Below, one piece after another: positions 32,721 through 45,565 of a DNA stretch of 64,000 nucleotides. The notes beneath the pieces were generated by a model, which had not been told where the DNA came from, did no database searches, and saw only the letters and a program-made list of their open reading frames with translations. This DNA comes from Zeimonas sp046347945 (GTDB lineage: Bacteria; Pseudomonadota; Gammaproteobacteria; Burkholderiales; Burkholderiaceae_E): positions 310,001 through 374,000 of the forward strand of contig JAXMFB010000003.1 of assembly GCA_046347945.1 (NCBI GenBank). The letters are read 5' to 3'. Each line of letters begins with the position of its first letter. Positions within the stretch are counted from its first letter, which is position 1. The translations under genes were made by a program, and so were the position numbers.

Positions 32721-33087
32721 CGTTGACGCCGTCGCCGGTGCGGTCGCCGGGCTTCTGGTCCTTCACCCAGTAGTACAGCGGCTTGCCCTTGTACGCCCAC
32801 TGCGTGCGGCCGTCGTCGCGCCGGATGACCGTCCAGTCGCCCCGCGCCGTGCCGCCGTCGGCATGGAGCGGCGGCCAGTTGGCGGCGCACGGTCCGTTGC
32901 AGACGCTGCGGCCCGCGCCGGCCGGGTCGCGGTCGAAGGTGTACAGCGTCATGTCGTTCGCGCCGACCAGCGCGCCCTCGTACGTCTTTGCCGGCGCCGG
33001 ATGCACCACGCTTCCGTACATCGACTCCATCGTGCTGCAACCTGCCAGAAGCGCAGCGGTTGCGGCAGCCGCCATCAGCCTGACCAT
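32695..33087 (-). CDS. COG4315-type secreted lipoprotein
   Basis: This 130-residue protein has a lipoprotein signal with lipobox LLAGC (C17) and a single domain of the predicted-lipoprotein family with repeated YTFDRD and WAYKGKPLYYWVKDQKPGD motifs and the cysteine pair VCNGPCAANWPPL. Members are often the first gene or main target of an ECF sigma unit. It overlaps the sigma-factor gene by 26 bases. The biochemical role is unknown; surface redox protection is a plausible guess because of the paired cysteines. Confidence 0.88.
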   Translation of the reverse strand: MVRLMAAAATAALLAGCSTMESMYGSVVHPAPAKTYEGALVGANDMTLYTFDRDPAGAGRSVCNGPCAANWPPLHADGGTARGDWTVIRRDDGRTQWAYKGKPLYYWVKDQKPGDRTGDGVNGAWRVARP

Positions 33088-33133
33088 GGGTATTCTCCGT
33101 TGGACGGGCCGGCCGGATGCAGGCCCTGCACGG

Positions 33134-33161
33134 TGAACGCGCGGCCGGCGCAGCTTATTCC
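33134..33161 (-). promoter_or_regulatory. Probable ECF sigma-dependent promoter
   Basis: On the minus strand GGAATA (33161-33156) is followed after 16 bases by CGTTCA (33139-33134). This is the GGAAT-N16-CGT pattern of many ECF promoters, and it lies 46 bases before the lipoprotein start. Autoregulation by the adjacent sigma factor is inferred. Confidence 0.4.
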
Positions 33162-33212
33162 ATCGCGCGTGCGATCATCATGGCCCGACACTGCGACGAG
33201 AGGAAGCACCCG

Positions 33213-34193
33213 ATGACGATGTCCCGCGCCGTCAGGCTCCGTGAATTCGGCCCGCCCGAGGTCATGCGGATCGAACAGGTCGAGCTGCCCGACCCCGGCA
33301 ACGGCGAGGCGCGCGTGCGCCAGACGGCGATCGGATTCAACTTCATCGACGTCTACCAGCGCAGCGGCGTCTACCCGCTGCCGTTGCCGACCGGCCTCGG
33401 GCACGAGGCCGCCGGCGTGGTCGAGGCGGTGGGCGCCGGGGTGCGCGACCTGCGCCCCGGAGATCGCGTCGTGTACATGAACGCCGGCATCGGCGCCTAC
33501 GCCGATCGCCGCAACGTCCCGGCCGAGCGGATGGTCGCGTTGCCGGCCGCGGTACCCGACGAGGACGCCGCGGCGCTGTTCTTCAAGGCGATGACCGCGC
33601 AGTACCTGCTGAAGAAGACGCACGCGGTGCAGCCGGGCGACGTGCTGCTGGTGCACGCGGCGGCCGGCGGCGTCGGGCAGATCCTCACCCGCTGGGCCAA
33701 GGCGCTCGGCGCGTACGTCGTCGGCACGGCCGGTTCGCCGGCCAAGTGCGAGATCGCGCGCGCGGCCGGCTGCGACGCGGCGATCGACTACTCGCGCGAC
33801 GACTGGCCGCAGGCGTTCCTCCAGGCGACCGGCGGCAGGAAGGCTCGGGTGGTCTACGACTCGGTGGGACGAAGCACCTTCATGAAGTCGCTCGACTGCG
33901 CCGCGCCGTTCGGCCTCGTCGTCGTCTACGGCGGCGCATCGGGCCCGGCGCCGGCGATCGAGCCCGAGGTGCTGAACAAGAAGGGCTGCCTGTTCCTCAC
34001 GCGGCCGTCGGTGTTCCCGCACAACGCCGACGTGGGCACGCTGCGCGCCAACGCCGCCGACGTGTTCGCGGCGATCGCAGCCGGCCACGTGAAGGCCGCC
34101 ATCGGTGCGCGCTTCGCGCTCGACGAGGCGCCGGCCGCGCATCGCGCGGCCGAGGCGCGCGCGAGCACCGGCGCGATCCTGCTCGTGCCCTGA
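33213..34193 (+). CDS. NADPH:quinone oxidoreductase (zinc-free MDR family)
   Basis: This 326-residue cytosolic enzyme of the medium-chain dehydrogenase/reductase superfamily matches the QorA type: FNFIDVYQRSGVYPLPLPTG, GHEAAGVVEAVG, and the cofactor motif VHAAAGGVGQ. It lacks the zinc-binding cysteines of alcohol dehydrogenases. It reduces quinones with NADPH. I use the ATG at 33213 (MTMSRAV), preceded by GAGAGGAAG; 33219 is an alternative. It is transcribed away from the ECF unit and stands alone. Confidence 0.92.
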   Translation: MTMSRAVRLREFGPPEVMRIEQVELPDPGNGEARVRQTAIGFNFIDVYQRSGVYPLPLPTGLGHEAAGVVEAVGAGVRDLRPGDRVVYMNAGIGAYADRRNVPAERMVALPAAVPDEDAAALFFKAMTAQYLLKKTHAVQPGDVLLVHAAAGGVGQILTRWAKALGAYVVGTAGSPAKCEIARAAGCDAAIDYSRDDWPQAFLQATGGRKARVVYDSVGRSTFMKSLDCAAPFGLVVVYGGASGPAPAIEPEVLNKKGCLFLTRPSVFPHNADVGTLRANAADVFAAIAAGHVKAAIGARFALDEAPAAHRAAEARASTGAILLVP

Positions 34194-34213
34194 GGGCGCA
34201 CCTCGGCGCCCGG

Positions 34214-36356
34214 TCAGCGGAACCGGGCGCAGCGATCCGCCGCCGCAGGGCGCTCCGCCGCCAGGACCCGGGCCAGCCGTTCGCCAGCGGCGTCGGCGCG
34301 CAGTTCGTCGATCGACAGCGCCAGCTTGCGCCGCCAGTTCGGGTGTTCGTCGACGGTGCCCGGCACGTTGCACTGCTCGACGGTGCCGATCCAGTCCTCG
34401 GGCTGCACCATCATCAACCGCGACGGCGTCGACGCGAGCCACGCGTGGATGGCGTCGACCAGCATCGGCGCGAGCGGGCCGCGCGACAGGAGTTCCACGT
34501 CGGCGTCGGCGGGCAGGCGGCCGGCGCTGGCCAGCGCCGCGAGCAGGCCAATTCGATCGCGCTCGCGCGCCCGCTCGTGCTGCCCGCGGGTGTCGGCGTC
34601 GGGATACAGGCCGAGCCGGTCGCGCAGCTGCAGGTCGTGGCCATTCCACCAGCCGGCCAGCGTCGGCAGGTCATGGGTGCGGATCGACACCAGCGCCTCG
34701 CGCGGCCAGGCGGCGGGCGGCGCGAACCCGCCCGAGGCGTCGCGCTCGAAGTACAGCAGGCGGTACGACAGCACCCGGCTGCGCGCGAGCGCCTCGCGCA
34801 CCGCGTCGGGGACGGTGCCGGGATCCTCGCCGACGACCAGGCAGCAATTGCGGTGGCTCTCCAGTGCCACGATCGCCAGCAGTTCGTCCAGCGGATAGCG
34901 GACATAGGCACCCTCGCGCGCGGCCGCGCCACGCGGCACCCAGTACAGCCGCATCAGTCCCATCACGTGGTCGATGCGCAGCGCACCCGCGTGGCGCATG
35001 TTCGCGCGCAGCGCCAGCACGAACGGCTCGTGGCCGCGCTCGCGCAGCGCCTCGAGGATCAGCGGCGGCAGGCCCAGTCCTGCCCGGACAGGTTGAAGTC
35101 GTCGGGCGGGGCGCCGACGCTCGCGCTGGCCGCATAGCAGTCGGCGAACGACCAGGCGTCCGAGCCCGCCCGGTCGACCGACACCGCGAGGTCGAGATAG
35201 AGGCCGACCGCCATGCCGCGCGCTTCGCAACGTTCGGCTGCGCGTCCGAGTTGCAGGTCGGCCTGCCTGCAGGTACTCGTGGTACTCGATCCGCTCGATC
35301 GCCGGGGGTCGGCGCTGCCCGCCTCGTGCAGCGCCTCGAAGCTTGCGTGGCGCCGCAGCGCGGCGCCTCGCGCCTGGAAGGCGCGGAACTGCTGCGCGCG
35401 CGCGGTGACGTGCGCGAGATGGCGGTCGCGGAAGTGCGCGTAGAGCTCGCGAAGCACCTCGTGCTTCGCCGCCGACACGCCGTCGAAATCGACCAGGCTC
35501 GCCGCGCGCAGCGCCGCGACCCGCGCGCGAAAGTCGTCCGAGCCGACGCGCGCGCGCACCGCGTCGCTCTCGGCGAAGTCGTCGACTGCCTCGACGTCGA
35601 TCGCCAGCGCGTCGAGCCACAGGCGCGAAGACGGCGCATACGGGCTCACCCGGCCGGGGGCGTGCGCAAAGCGCGCGTGCAGCGGATTGAGCCCGACCGC
35701 GCTCGCGCCGCGCAGCGCGGCGACGTCGATCAGCGCCAGCAGGTCGCCGAAGTCGCCCACTCCCCAGTTGCGCGGCGAGCGCAACCCGTAGAGCTGGACC
35801 GACCAGCCCCAGACGCGCGCGTCGTCGTCGAGCCGCGGCGGTCGATAGCAGGCCGGCGGCGCCGCCACGACGAGCACGCCCGCGGCGGCGGCGCCGGCGC
35901 GAAGCTCGAGCCGGTGATAGCCGGGTGGCAGCGACGCGGCGATGCCGAGCGTGCGCAAGTCGTGCGGGACACCGTCGACGTCGGCGCGTTCGCGCAGCGC
36001 GAGCGCGTCGACGTCGGCCTCGCCGTGCGTGGCCGCGCCCGATTCGGTCACCAGCCGCCAGGCGATCCGCTCGGCGGGCCCGCGACGAGGCAGCCGCACC
36101 CGCACCTCGAGTGCGGTCGCCGGCGCGGCCACGACCAGGACCGGCTCGGCCAGCCGGTGCCAGTAGCGAAGGTGCGTGGCGGCCAACCCGCGGTCGACGT
36201 CGGCGTCGCAGTCGGCCGCCACGCCGAACTCGCGCAGCAGCACGCGCAGCCCGTCGTCGGAGACTTCGTGGGGGCGCCCCCAGATGTCGTGGAAGCCTGG
36301 CTCGATGCCGTGCGCCGACGCCAGCCACTGCAGGCGTTCGCGGACTGTCGCGGCGC

Positions 36357-36360
<4 letters not shown>
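34214..36360 (-). pseudogene. malQ: 4-alpha-glucanotransferase, disrupted by three frameshifts
   Basis: The gene would encode a disproportionating amylomaltase of about 715 residues acting on maltodextrins. Conserved parts appear in order but in two frames: WGWSVQLYGLRSPRNWGVGD, IERIEYHEYLQ, GLYLDLAVSVDR, LRANMRHAGALRIDHVMGL, and VSIRTHDLPTLAGWWNG. The reading must shift near 35303 (one base lost in a C run), near 35275 (YLQ then a lost W, two bases missing) and near 35074 (QDWGLPP reads QDWACRR because a G is missing from a G run). It overlaps glgX by 4 bases. The losses are in homopolymers or short repeats, so sequencing or assembly error is as likely as true inactivation. Confidence 0.8.
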
Positions 36361-40414
<4,054 letters not shown>

Positions 40415-40573
40415 GGTAGGGGAGCCCCGGGCCGGCGCCCACGGATGGCTCCTCCGGCTCTGGCTCCTCCGAGCCATTGTGGCACGCGGGCCGCCGGCGC
40501 AAAGTTCGCCTCCTCGGAACACCCGGCACGACGGGGCCGCACCGGCCCCCGCGTGGAGCAGAAAGGAAGGGAC

Positions 40574-41542
40574 ATGAGCCAGGCGAACGAACCCGATCCG
40601 CGCCTCTCGATGCTCGAGGCGATGATGACCATCCGCGCCTACGAGCACAAGCTGGTCGCGATCAATGCGCAGACCGGCGCGGCCGGCACCTGCACCTCGG
40701 TGGGGCAGGAGGCCGGCGCGGTCGGCGTGGTGCGCGCGCTCGAGCCGCGCGACCGCATCGTGACCAACCATCGCAGCGCGGGCCACCTGCTGGCGCGCGG
40801 CGCCGATGCCGGCCGGATGATGGCCGAGGTGCTCGGCCGCGTCGACGGCTACTGCAAGGGCAAGAGCGGCTCGCTGCACATCTCGGCGAAGGAGCTCGGC
40901 GTCGTGCTCACCTCGACGATCGTCGGCGGCGAGTTGTCGATGGTCACCGGCGTCGCGCTGGCCCAGAAAATGGGGATGGGCGAGCCGGGCGGCATCGTCG
41001 CGACCTTCTTCGGCGACGGCGCGGCCTGCGAAGGCATCTTCCACGAGTCGATGAACCTCGCCGCGCAGTGGCAGTTGCCGATCCTCTACGTCTGCGAAAA
41101 CAACCAGTGGCAGGCGTTCGTGCGTCGCGACGAGACGATGCCGATCGAGCACATCCGCACCTGGGCGGCCGCGCACGGCGTCGAGTCGGTGACGGTCGAC
41201 GGCAACGACGTCGAGGCCGTGCACGTCGCCGCACGCAAGGCGGTGGCGGCGATCCGCGCCACCGGCAGGCCGTACTTCCTCGAGCTCGAAACCTACCGCT
41301 TGCGCGGCCACTTCGAGCCCGACGACCAGAAGTACGTCGATCCTGCGGAGCTCGCGAAGTGGAAGGCGCGCGACCCGATCGACCTCACCTCCGAGCGGCT
41401 CGTTGCCGCCGGCGTCGCGAGCCGCGGCGAACTCGACCACATCCGGCAGCGCGTCGACGCCGCGATCGAGGCGGCCGCAGTGTTCGCCAACGGCTCGGCG
41501 TGGCCCGACCTGCGCGAGCTCACGACCGACGTCTACGCCTGA
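40574..41542 (+). CDS. Thiamine-diphosphate-dependent dehydrogenase E1 component, alpha subunit
   Basis: This 322-residue subunit belongs to the pyruvate/acetoin/branched-chain 2-oxo acid dehydrogenase E1 group. The ThDP motif runs from GDG (147-149) through FHESMNLAAQWQLPILYVCE to N176-N177. RSAGHLLARGADAG and YRLRGHFEPDDQKY are family stretches. The ribosome site AAGGAAGGG precedes the ATG. The beta subunit follows, but no E2 or E3 gene does, so the complex must borrow these or the pair acts differently. Similarity is closest to the acetoin-dehydrogenase style of E1. Substrate cannot be assigned. Confidence 0.88.
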   Translation: MSQANEPDPRLSMLEAMMTIRAYEHKLVAINAQTGAAGTCTSVGQEAGAVGVVRALEPRDRIVTNHRSAGHLLARGADAGRMMAEVLGRVDGYCKGKSGSLHISAKELGVVLTSTIVGGELSMVTGVALAQKMGMGEPGGIVATFFGDGAACEGIFHESMNLAAQWQLPILYVCENNQWQAFVRRDETMPIEHIRTWAAAHGVESVTVDGNDVEAVHVAARKAVAAIRATGRPYFLELETYRLRGHFEPDDQKYVDPAELAKWKARDPIDLTSERLVAAGVASRGELDHIRQRVDAAIEAAAVFANGSAWPDLRELTTDVYA

Positions 41543-41563
41543 ACCCGATACGAAGGAACCGTC

Positions 41564-42538
41564 ATGTCACAGATCACGGCACACGATGCGGTCGGCCAGG
41601 CGCTGGCCGAGGAAATGCGGCGCGATTCGCGCGTCGTCCTGTTCGGCGAGGGCGTCGCCACCAAGCGCCACGAGCTGGTGCACGAGTTCGGCGCCGATCG
41701 CGTGCGCAACACGCCGCTGGCCGAGGCGATCATCGCCGGCACTGCGGTCGGCGCGGCGGCCAGCGGGCTGCGCCCGGTGGTCGACCTGCTGTTCGCGCCG
41801 TTCCTCACCTACTCGATGGACGCGATCGTCAACAGCGCCGGCAAGCTGCGCTACCTGTCGGGCGGCCAGTTCGAGTTCCCGATGGTGGTGCTGGCGATGA
41901 CCGGCGCGGGCTGGGCCGTGGGAGGGCAGCACAACCACAACCTCGAGGCGATGTTCGTGCATGCGCCGGGGTTGAAGGTCGTGATGCCGTCCAGCGCCGC
42001 CGACTTCAAGGGCCTGCTGAAGGCGGCGATCCGCGACGACAACCCGGTGCTGTTCTTCATGGACATCGCGCTGACGATGGCGCCGGGCGAGGTGCCCGAC
42101 TCGGCCGACCACGTCGTGCCGATCGGCCGCGCGGCCGTGCTGCGCGAAGGCAGCGACGTGACGCTGGTGTCGTACGCGAAGACAGTCGGCGCCTGCCTCG
42201 CCGCCGCCGAGGCCCTGGCCGCGCAGGGCATCTCGGCCGAGGTGCTCGACCTGCGCACGCTCAAGCCGCTCGACGAGAAGGCGATCCTGCGCTCGGTGCG
42301 CAAGACCGGGCGGCTGGTCGTCGTGCACGAAGCCAACCGGCTGTGCGGCATCGGCGCCGAAGTGTCGGCGATCGTCGGCGAGCACGCGTTCGACGCCTTG
42401 AAGGCGCCGGTGCGCCGCCTCACCGGCCCCGACGCGCCGGCTGCGTCGTCGTGGGTGCTCGAGCAGGCGGCGGTGCCGACTGCGGACGCGGTACGCGACG
42501 CGGTGCTGGAAATGGTGGGCGAACGGGCTGCGGCCTGA
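41564..42538 (+). CDS. Thiamine-diphosphate-dependent dehydrogenase E1 component, beta subunit
   Basis: This 324-residue beta subunit completes the heterotetrameric E1. Marks include DSRVVLFGEGVA, NTPLAEAIIAGTAVGAA, FPMVVLAMTGAGWAVG with QHNHNLEAMF, and DLRTLKPLDEKAILRSVRKT. It begins 21 bases after the alpha subunit. Only convergent genes follow, so the usual E2 lipoyl acyltransferase is missing from this locus. Decarboxylation of a 2-oxo acid or acetoin with transfer to lipoyl-E2 is the family activity. Confidence 0.9.
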   Translation: MSQITAHDAVGQALAEEMRRDSRVVLFGEGVATKRHELVHEFGADRVRNTPLAEAIIAGTAVGAAASGLRPVVDLLFAPFLTYSMDAIVNSAGKLRYLSGGQFEFPMVVLAMTGAGWAVGGQHNHNLEAMFVHAPGLKVVMPSSAADFKGLLKAAIRDDNPVLFFMDIALTMAPGEVPDSADHVVPIGRAAVLREGSDVTLVSYAKTVGACLAAAEALAAQGISAEVLDLRTLKPLDEKAILRSVRKTGRLVVVHEANRLCGIGAEVSAIVGEHAFDALKAPVRRLTGPDAPAASSWVLEQAAVPTADAVRDAVLEMVGERAAA

Positions 42539-42563
42539 TCGCAGCGCCCGGGCGGCGCGCGGC

Positions 42564-43022
42564 TCAGCCGCCGCGGCACGCCGGGCCGCCGTGCAGCGGC
42601 ACCAGCAGTGCCATGGTCAGGCCGACGGCCGCGTGGGTCCAGCCCAGCGCGGGTCGAGCCGGTTCGGGCGCGAAGTAGTACAGCAGGTAGCCGGTGAAGA
42701 CCGCGGCCGCGCCCAGCATGGTCATCGCGAGCCCGGTGCGCCGCTGGCCGGCGAGATCGGGGCGGCGCATCCTCGGCGAGGTCAGCCGCCACCCGTTGGG
42801 GATGTGCCCACCGGCGAGCACGCCGGCCACGAACAGCGCGGCGAACGCCGCGGCGCCGTGCAGCCGGATCAGCCAGGGCTCGAGCGGATGCGGCAGTTGG
42901 CCGGCGCCCGCGCCCCACAGGTAGTGGATCGCCAGCCAGGCGACGCCGCTCGCGGCGAGCAGCCACGCCGACGCCTGCAGCAGCCTGCGCTGCCACGGGG
43001 CGACGCGATTCAGTGACGCCAT
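42564..43022 (-). CDS. Four-helix membrane protein with paired histidines (cytochrome b-like)
   Basis: This 152-residue inner-membrane protein has four helices. Histidines sit at helix ends: H33 (helix 1), H55 and H73 (both ends of helix 2), H130 and H144 (both ends of helix 4). H55/H130 and H73/H144 would face each other near opposite membrane sides, the layout of a two-heme cytochrome b. The family is not one I can name. It is the last gene of the redox operon, overlapping apbE by 13 bases, so it may feed electrons to the flavinylated protein encoded upstream. Heme binding is inferred from geometry. Confidence 0.65.
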   Translation of the reverse strand: MASLNRVAPWQRRLLQASAWLLAASGVAWLAIHYLWGAGAGQLPHPLEPWLIRLHGAAAFAALFVAGVLAGGHIPNGWRLTSPRMRRPDLAGQRRTGLAMTMLGAAAVFTGYLLYYFAPEPARPALGWTHAAVGLTMALLVPLHGGPACRGG

Positions 43023-43771
43023 GCCTGCGCCCCGCAGGCGTCGAGCGCGCGATGGCGCGCGTCGCCGCTGACGGCCACCACCTTGGTCAGCGCGTCGGCC
43101 CACACGCAGCGCGGCGCCGCGACGCTCACGCAACGGGCCCGCGCGCCGCGATCGAGGCCCCAGGCCTGCGAGCGGCTGCCCGGTCCGAAATGGCTGCTCG
43201 CCAGCGCCGCGTCGGCCAGCGCCGCGAACGGACGCACGCCTCCGCGCGACTCGTCGCGAAGCATCACCGGGACGCTGGCGTCGCCGAAGACGCGCAGGTC
43301 TCCACCGGCGTTGACCCAGCCCGAATCACAGCCGTGCCGCCGCAGCGCCTCGACGGCAAGGTCGACCGCATACCCCTTGGCGATGCCTCCGAGGTCGAGC
43401 GTGGCGGCCCGCGCGAGCCGCTCGAGCCGCTCGCCGTCGCAGCGCCACCCCCGCGCGCCGCTGCCCAGGCTCACGTCGAACACGCCGTCGGTGACCTCGT
43501 TCAGCCAGCGCGCCGCCTGGAGCACCTCGGCCGTCGCGGCGTCGACGGCGATCGCTTCGCCGACGGCCAGCGCGTGAAAGCGCGACACGTCGCTGGCGGG
43601 GTCGAAGCGCGACATGCGCGCGTGGACGTGCGCGATCGCCTCGAACGCCGCGTGCACTGCGGCCTCGGTGTCGCCGGGACATTCGCCGTCGCGCAGCGCC
43701 ACCTCGACCAGCGTGCCGAGCAGCGGTCGCGCGCGGCGCCGCCACGGACCGGTCGCGCCGATCGTGTTCAC
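43010..43771 (-). CDS. apbE: FAD:protein FMN transferase (ApbE)
   Basis: This 253-residue enzyme attaches FMN from FAD covalently to a threonine or serine of secreted flavoproteins. Family marks are HARMSRFDPASDVSRFHAL, DVSLGSGARGW, GGIAKGYAVD and VNAGGDLRVFGD. It is short for the family and no lipoprotein or Sec signal is evident at its N-terminus (MNTIGATGPWRRRARPLLG), so its location is uncertain. Its natural substrate is the FMN-binding protein encoded immediately upstream, with which it overlaps by 4 bases. Confidence 0.92.
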   Translation of the reverse strand: MNTIGATGPWRRRARPLLGTLVEVALRDGECPGDTEAAVHAAFEAIAHVHARMSRFDPASDVSRFHALAVGEAIAVDAATAEVLQAARWLNEVTDGVFDVSLGSGARGWRCDGERLERLARAATLDLGGIAKGYAVDLAVEALRRHGCDSGWVNAGGDLRVFGDASVPVMLRDESRGGVRPFAALADAALASSHFGPGSRSQAWGLDRGARARCVSVAAPRCVWADALTKVVAVSGDARHRALDACGAQAWRH

Positions 43772-44286
43772 CCGAGGCTGCCGCTGCGCCGCAGCGCATC
43801 GATCCGCGCGACGATCCGGCGCACGCCGTCGGTGACGTGCTGGCAGCTCAGCGTCGCGCCGCTGATGTTGGCGATGTCCTCGCCGACGCGGATCGCCGAC
43901 GCGGCGGTCTTGCCTTCGAACTGCCGGCGCCAGGCGGGCAGCCGGATCTCGTGACCGTGGCTCTCGCGGTAGTCCATCACCTCGACCTGCCGCACGCTGC
44001 CGTCGCGATTCAGGCCGACCGCATAGGTGATCCGCTCGAACTTGCCGATCACCTCGTCGACGACGACGTAGCCGAGCGTCGTGTTCCCGCGCTGCGCGAT
44101 GCGCACCGGCATCGGCGCGTCGCCGGCGTGCGTCGATCCGGCGTCGGCGGCGACGTCGCGGAGCTCGAAGCGTTCGGCGTCGGGAAACATCAGCTTCTGC
44201 GCCTGCTCGGCGCTCAGGTAGTGCACCGCGAACGCGCTCGCCGGCGCGAGCGCCACCAGCGCGGCCGGGAACAGCGTCAGGCGCAT
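43768..44286 (-). CDS. Exported FMN-binding domain protein (flavinylation target)
   Basis: This 172-residue protein has a signal peptide (cleavage near residue 20, SAFA/VHY) and an FMN_bind domain with the flavinylation motif SGAT: the acceptor T145 is in DIANISGATLSC, preceded by an aspartate as in known ApbE substrates. GYVVVDEVIGKFERITYAVG is the conserved central strand pair. It would carry covalently bound FMN in the periplasm and act as a one-electron carrier. ApbE is encoded next, and the porin stop overlaps its start. Confidence 0.88.
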   Translation of the reverse strand: MRLTLFPAALVALAPASAFAVHYLSAEQAQKLMFPDAERFELRDVAADAGSTHAGDAPMPVRIAQRGNTTLGYVVVDEVIGKFERITYAVGLNRDGSVRQVEVMDYRESHGHEIRLPAWRRQFEGKTAASAIRVGEDIANISGATLSCQHVTDGVRRIVARIDALRRSGSLG

Positions 44287-45551
44287 CAGAAGCTCCAGCC
44301 CAGCCCGAGGTTGACGCGGTTGTTCGCCGAAACGAGCCCGAAGCGCTGCACGTCGGCCTTCAGCACCACGCCCTGGCCGACCAGGAAGTTCACGCCGACC
44401 GTGGTCACGCGCTCGGTGCCGGCCGCCGACGGCGTCAGCCCCGCGCCGAGATCGGCGTAATCGCGCGCGGTATCGAAGCGCTCGAGCCGCACGAACGGGC
44501 TCAGCACGTAGTCGCCCTGGCTCCACAGCCGGTACGCGCCCTGCAGGTACCAGCCGTCGAAGCTTTCGGGGATCAGCGTGGGGTTGCCCACCAGCGTGGC
44601 GTTGAGCGCCGCGGTGTTCGAGATCGCGCCGCGCGCGTAGACCGAGGACAGGTCCCAGCGGCCAGGCGTCCAGCGCGCGTGCAGGTCCCACAGCGACACG
44701 CGCGCGCTCGGCACCAGCGGCTGCGAGTGGCTCGCCGCGCCGCTGAACACCGAGCCGCCGACCAGCAGGCCCGGCACGCCGCGCCAGTTGATCGCGCCGA
44801 ACACGGCGAGGTTGCGCGCGCGCGCCTGCGCGCCTTCCTGGTGGATCGCGCCCAGCGGCGATTCCGCGCCTTCGGCCGACGTCGCGTCCCACTTGCCGAT
44901 GTCGAAGCCGGTGCTGAGGCCGCCCTGGATGGTGAGCCCGTTGTCGAGGTTGCCGATCAGCTGCACGCCGACCTCGCGCCAGGTGCTCGGGATGATCGCG
45001 GTCTCGACGAAGTTGCGGTGCACGCCGTAGTAGGCGGTCGGCTCGTGGTTCTCGTTGAGCATGCCGGCGGGCATCAGGAACAGGCCCGCGCGCGCGGCGA
45101 GGCGCGGTCCGAGTTCGCGCTCGACGAAAGCCTGCTCGAGCGCCACCTCGCCCGGGTCGTCGGCCGAGCTCACCGCGTGCTCGACCTCGAGTTCCGCGAC
45201 GAGCCGGGTCTTCGGATCCATCCGGTGCTGGAAGCCGAGCACGAAGCGGCGCAGGTCGACTTCCGCGTTCTGCGGTGCCTTGGTCGGGCGCGTGTAGTTG
45301 ATCTCGCCGTAGCTGGTCAGCACCGTCGCCGGTGCCGGTCGCGCTGCCGCGGCGGTTTCGGGCGCACGGGCGGCACCGCCCTGCGCCCTGAGCGTCGCGA
45401 GTTGCGCCTTCACTTCGGCCAGTTCGGCCGCGAGGCGGTCGAGCTTGCGTGCCAGTTCGAGTTCGGCCGGAGTCTGGGCGCGGGCGGGCATCGACAGGGC
45501 GGCGCCGAGCAGCGCGGTCGAGACGGCGATCGAAAGGGGCGTGCGGCGCAT
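44286..45551 (-). CDS. Outer-membrane porin with N-terminal coiled coil
   Basis: This 421-residue protein has a signal peptide (ending near MPARAQ, residue 26), a coiled-coil segment of about 35 residues (ELARKLDRLAAELAEVKAQL), and a beta-barrel region rich in aromatic-bounded strands that ends in a C-terminal phenylalanine (NLGLGWSF), the outer-membrane insertion signal. The pattern resembles phosphate-selective porin O/P-like barrels. In this operon it might let an electron donor, acceptor or iron complex into the periplasm. Specificity is unknown. Confidence 0.8.
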   Translation of the reverse strand: MRRTPLSIAVSTALLGAALSMPARAQTPAELELARKLDRLAAELAEVKAQLATLRAQGGAARAPETAAAARPAPATVLTSYGEINYTRPTKAPQNAEVDLRRFVLGFQHRMDPKTRLVAELEVEHAVSSADDPGEVALEQAFVERELGPRLAARAGLFLMPAGMLNENHEPTAYYGVHRNFVETAIIPSTWREVGVQLIGNLDNGLTIQGGLSTGFDIGKWDATSAEGAESPLGAIHQEGAQARARNLAVFGAINWRGVPGLLVGGSVFSGAASHSQPLVPSARVSLWDLHARWTPGRWDLSSVYARGAISNTAALNATLVGNPTLIPESFDGWYLQGAYRLWSQGDYVLSPFVRLERFDTARDYADLGAGLTPSAAGTERVTTVGVNFLVGQGVVLKADVQRFGLVSANNRVNLGLGWSF

Positions 45552-45565
45552 GGGAGTCCCTCGGG

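Noticed and set aside
40445..40477. Inverted repeat ATGGCTC/GAGCCAT with direct repeats GGCTCCTCCG between glgB and the E1 gene
   Set aside because: The arms are short, the loop is 19 bases, and there is no T run or match to a known operator; I do not call it a terminator or regulatory site.
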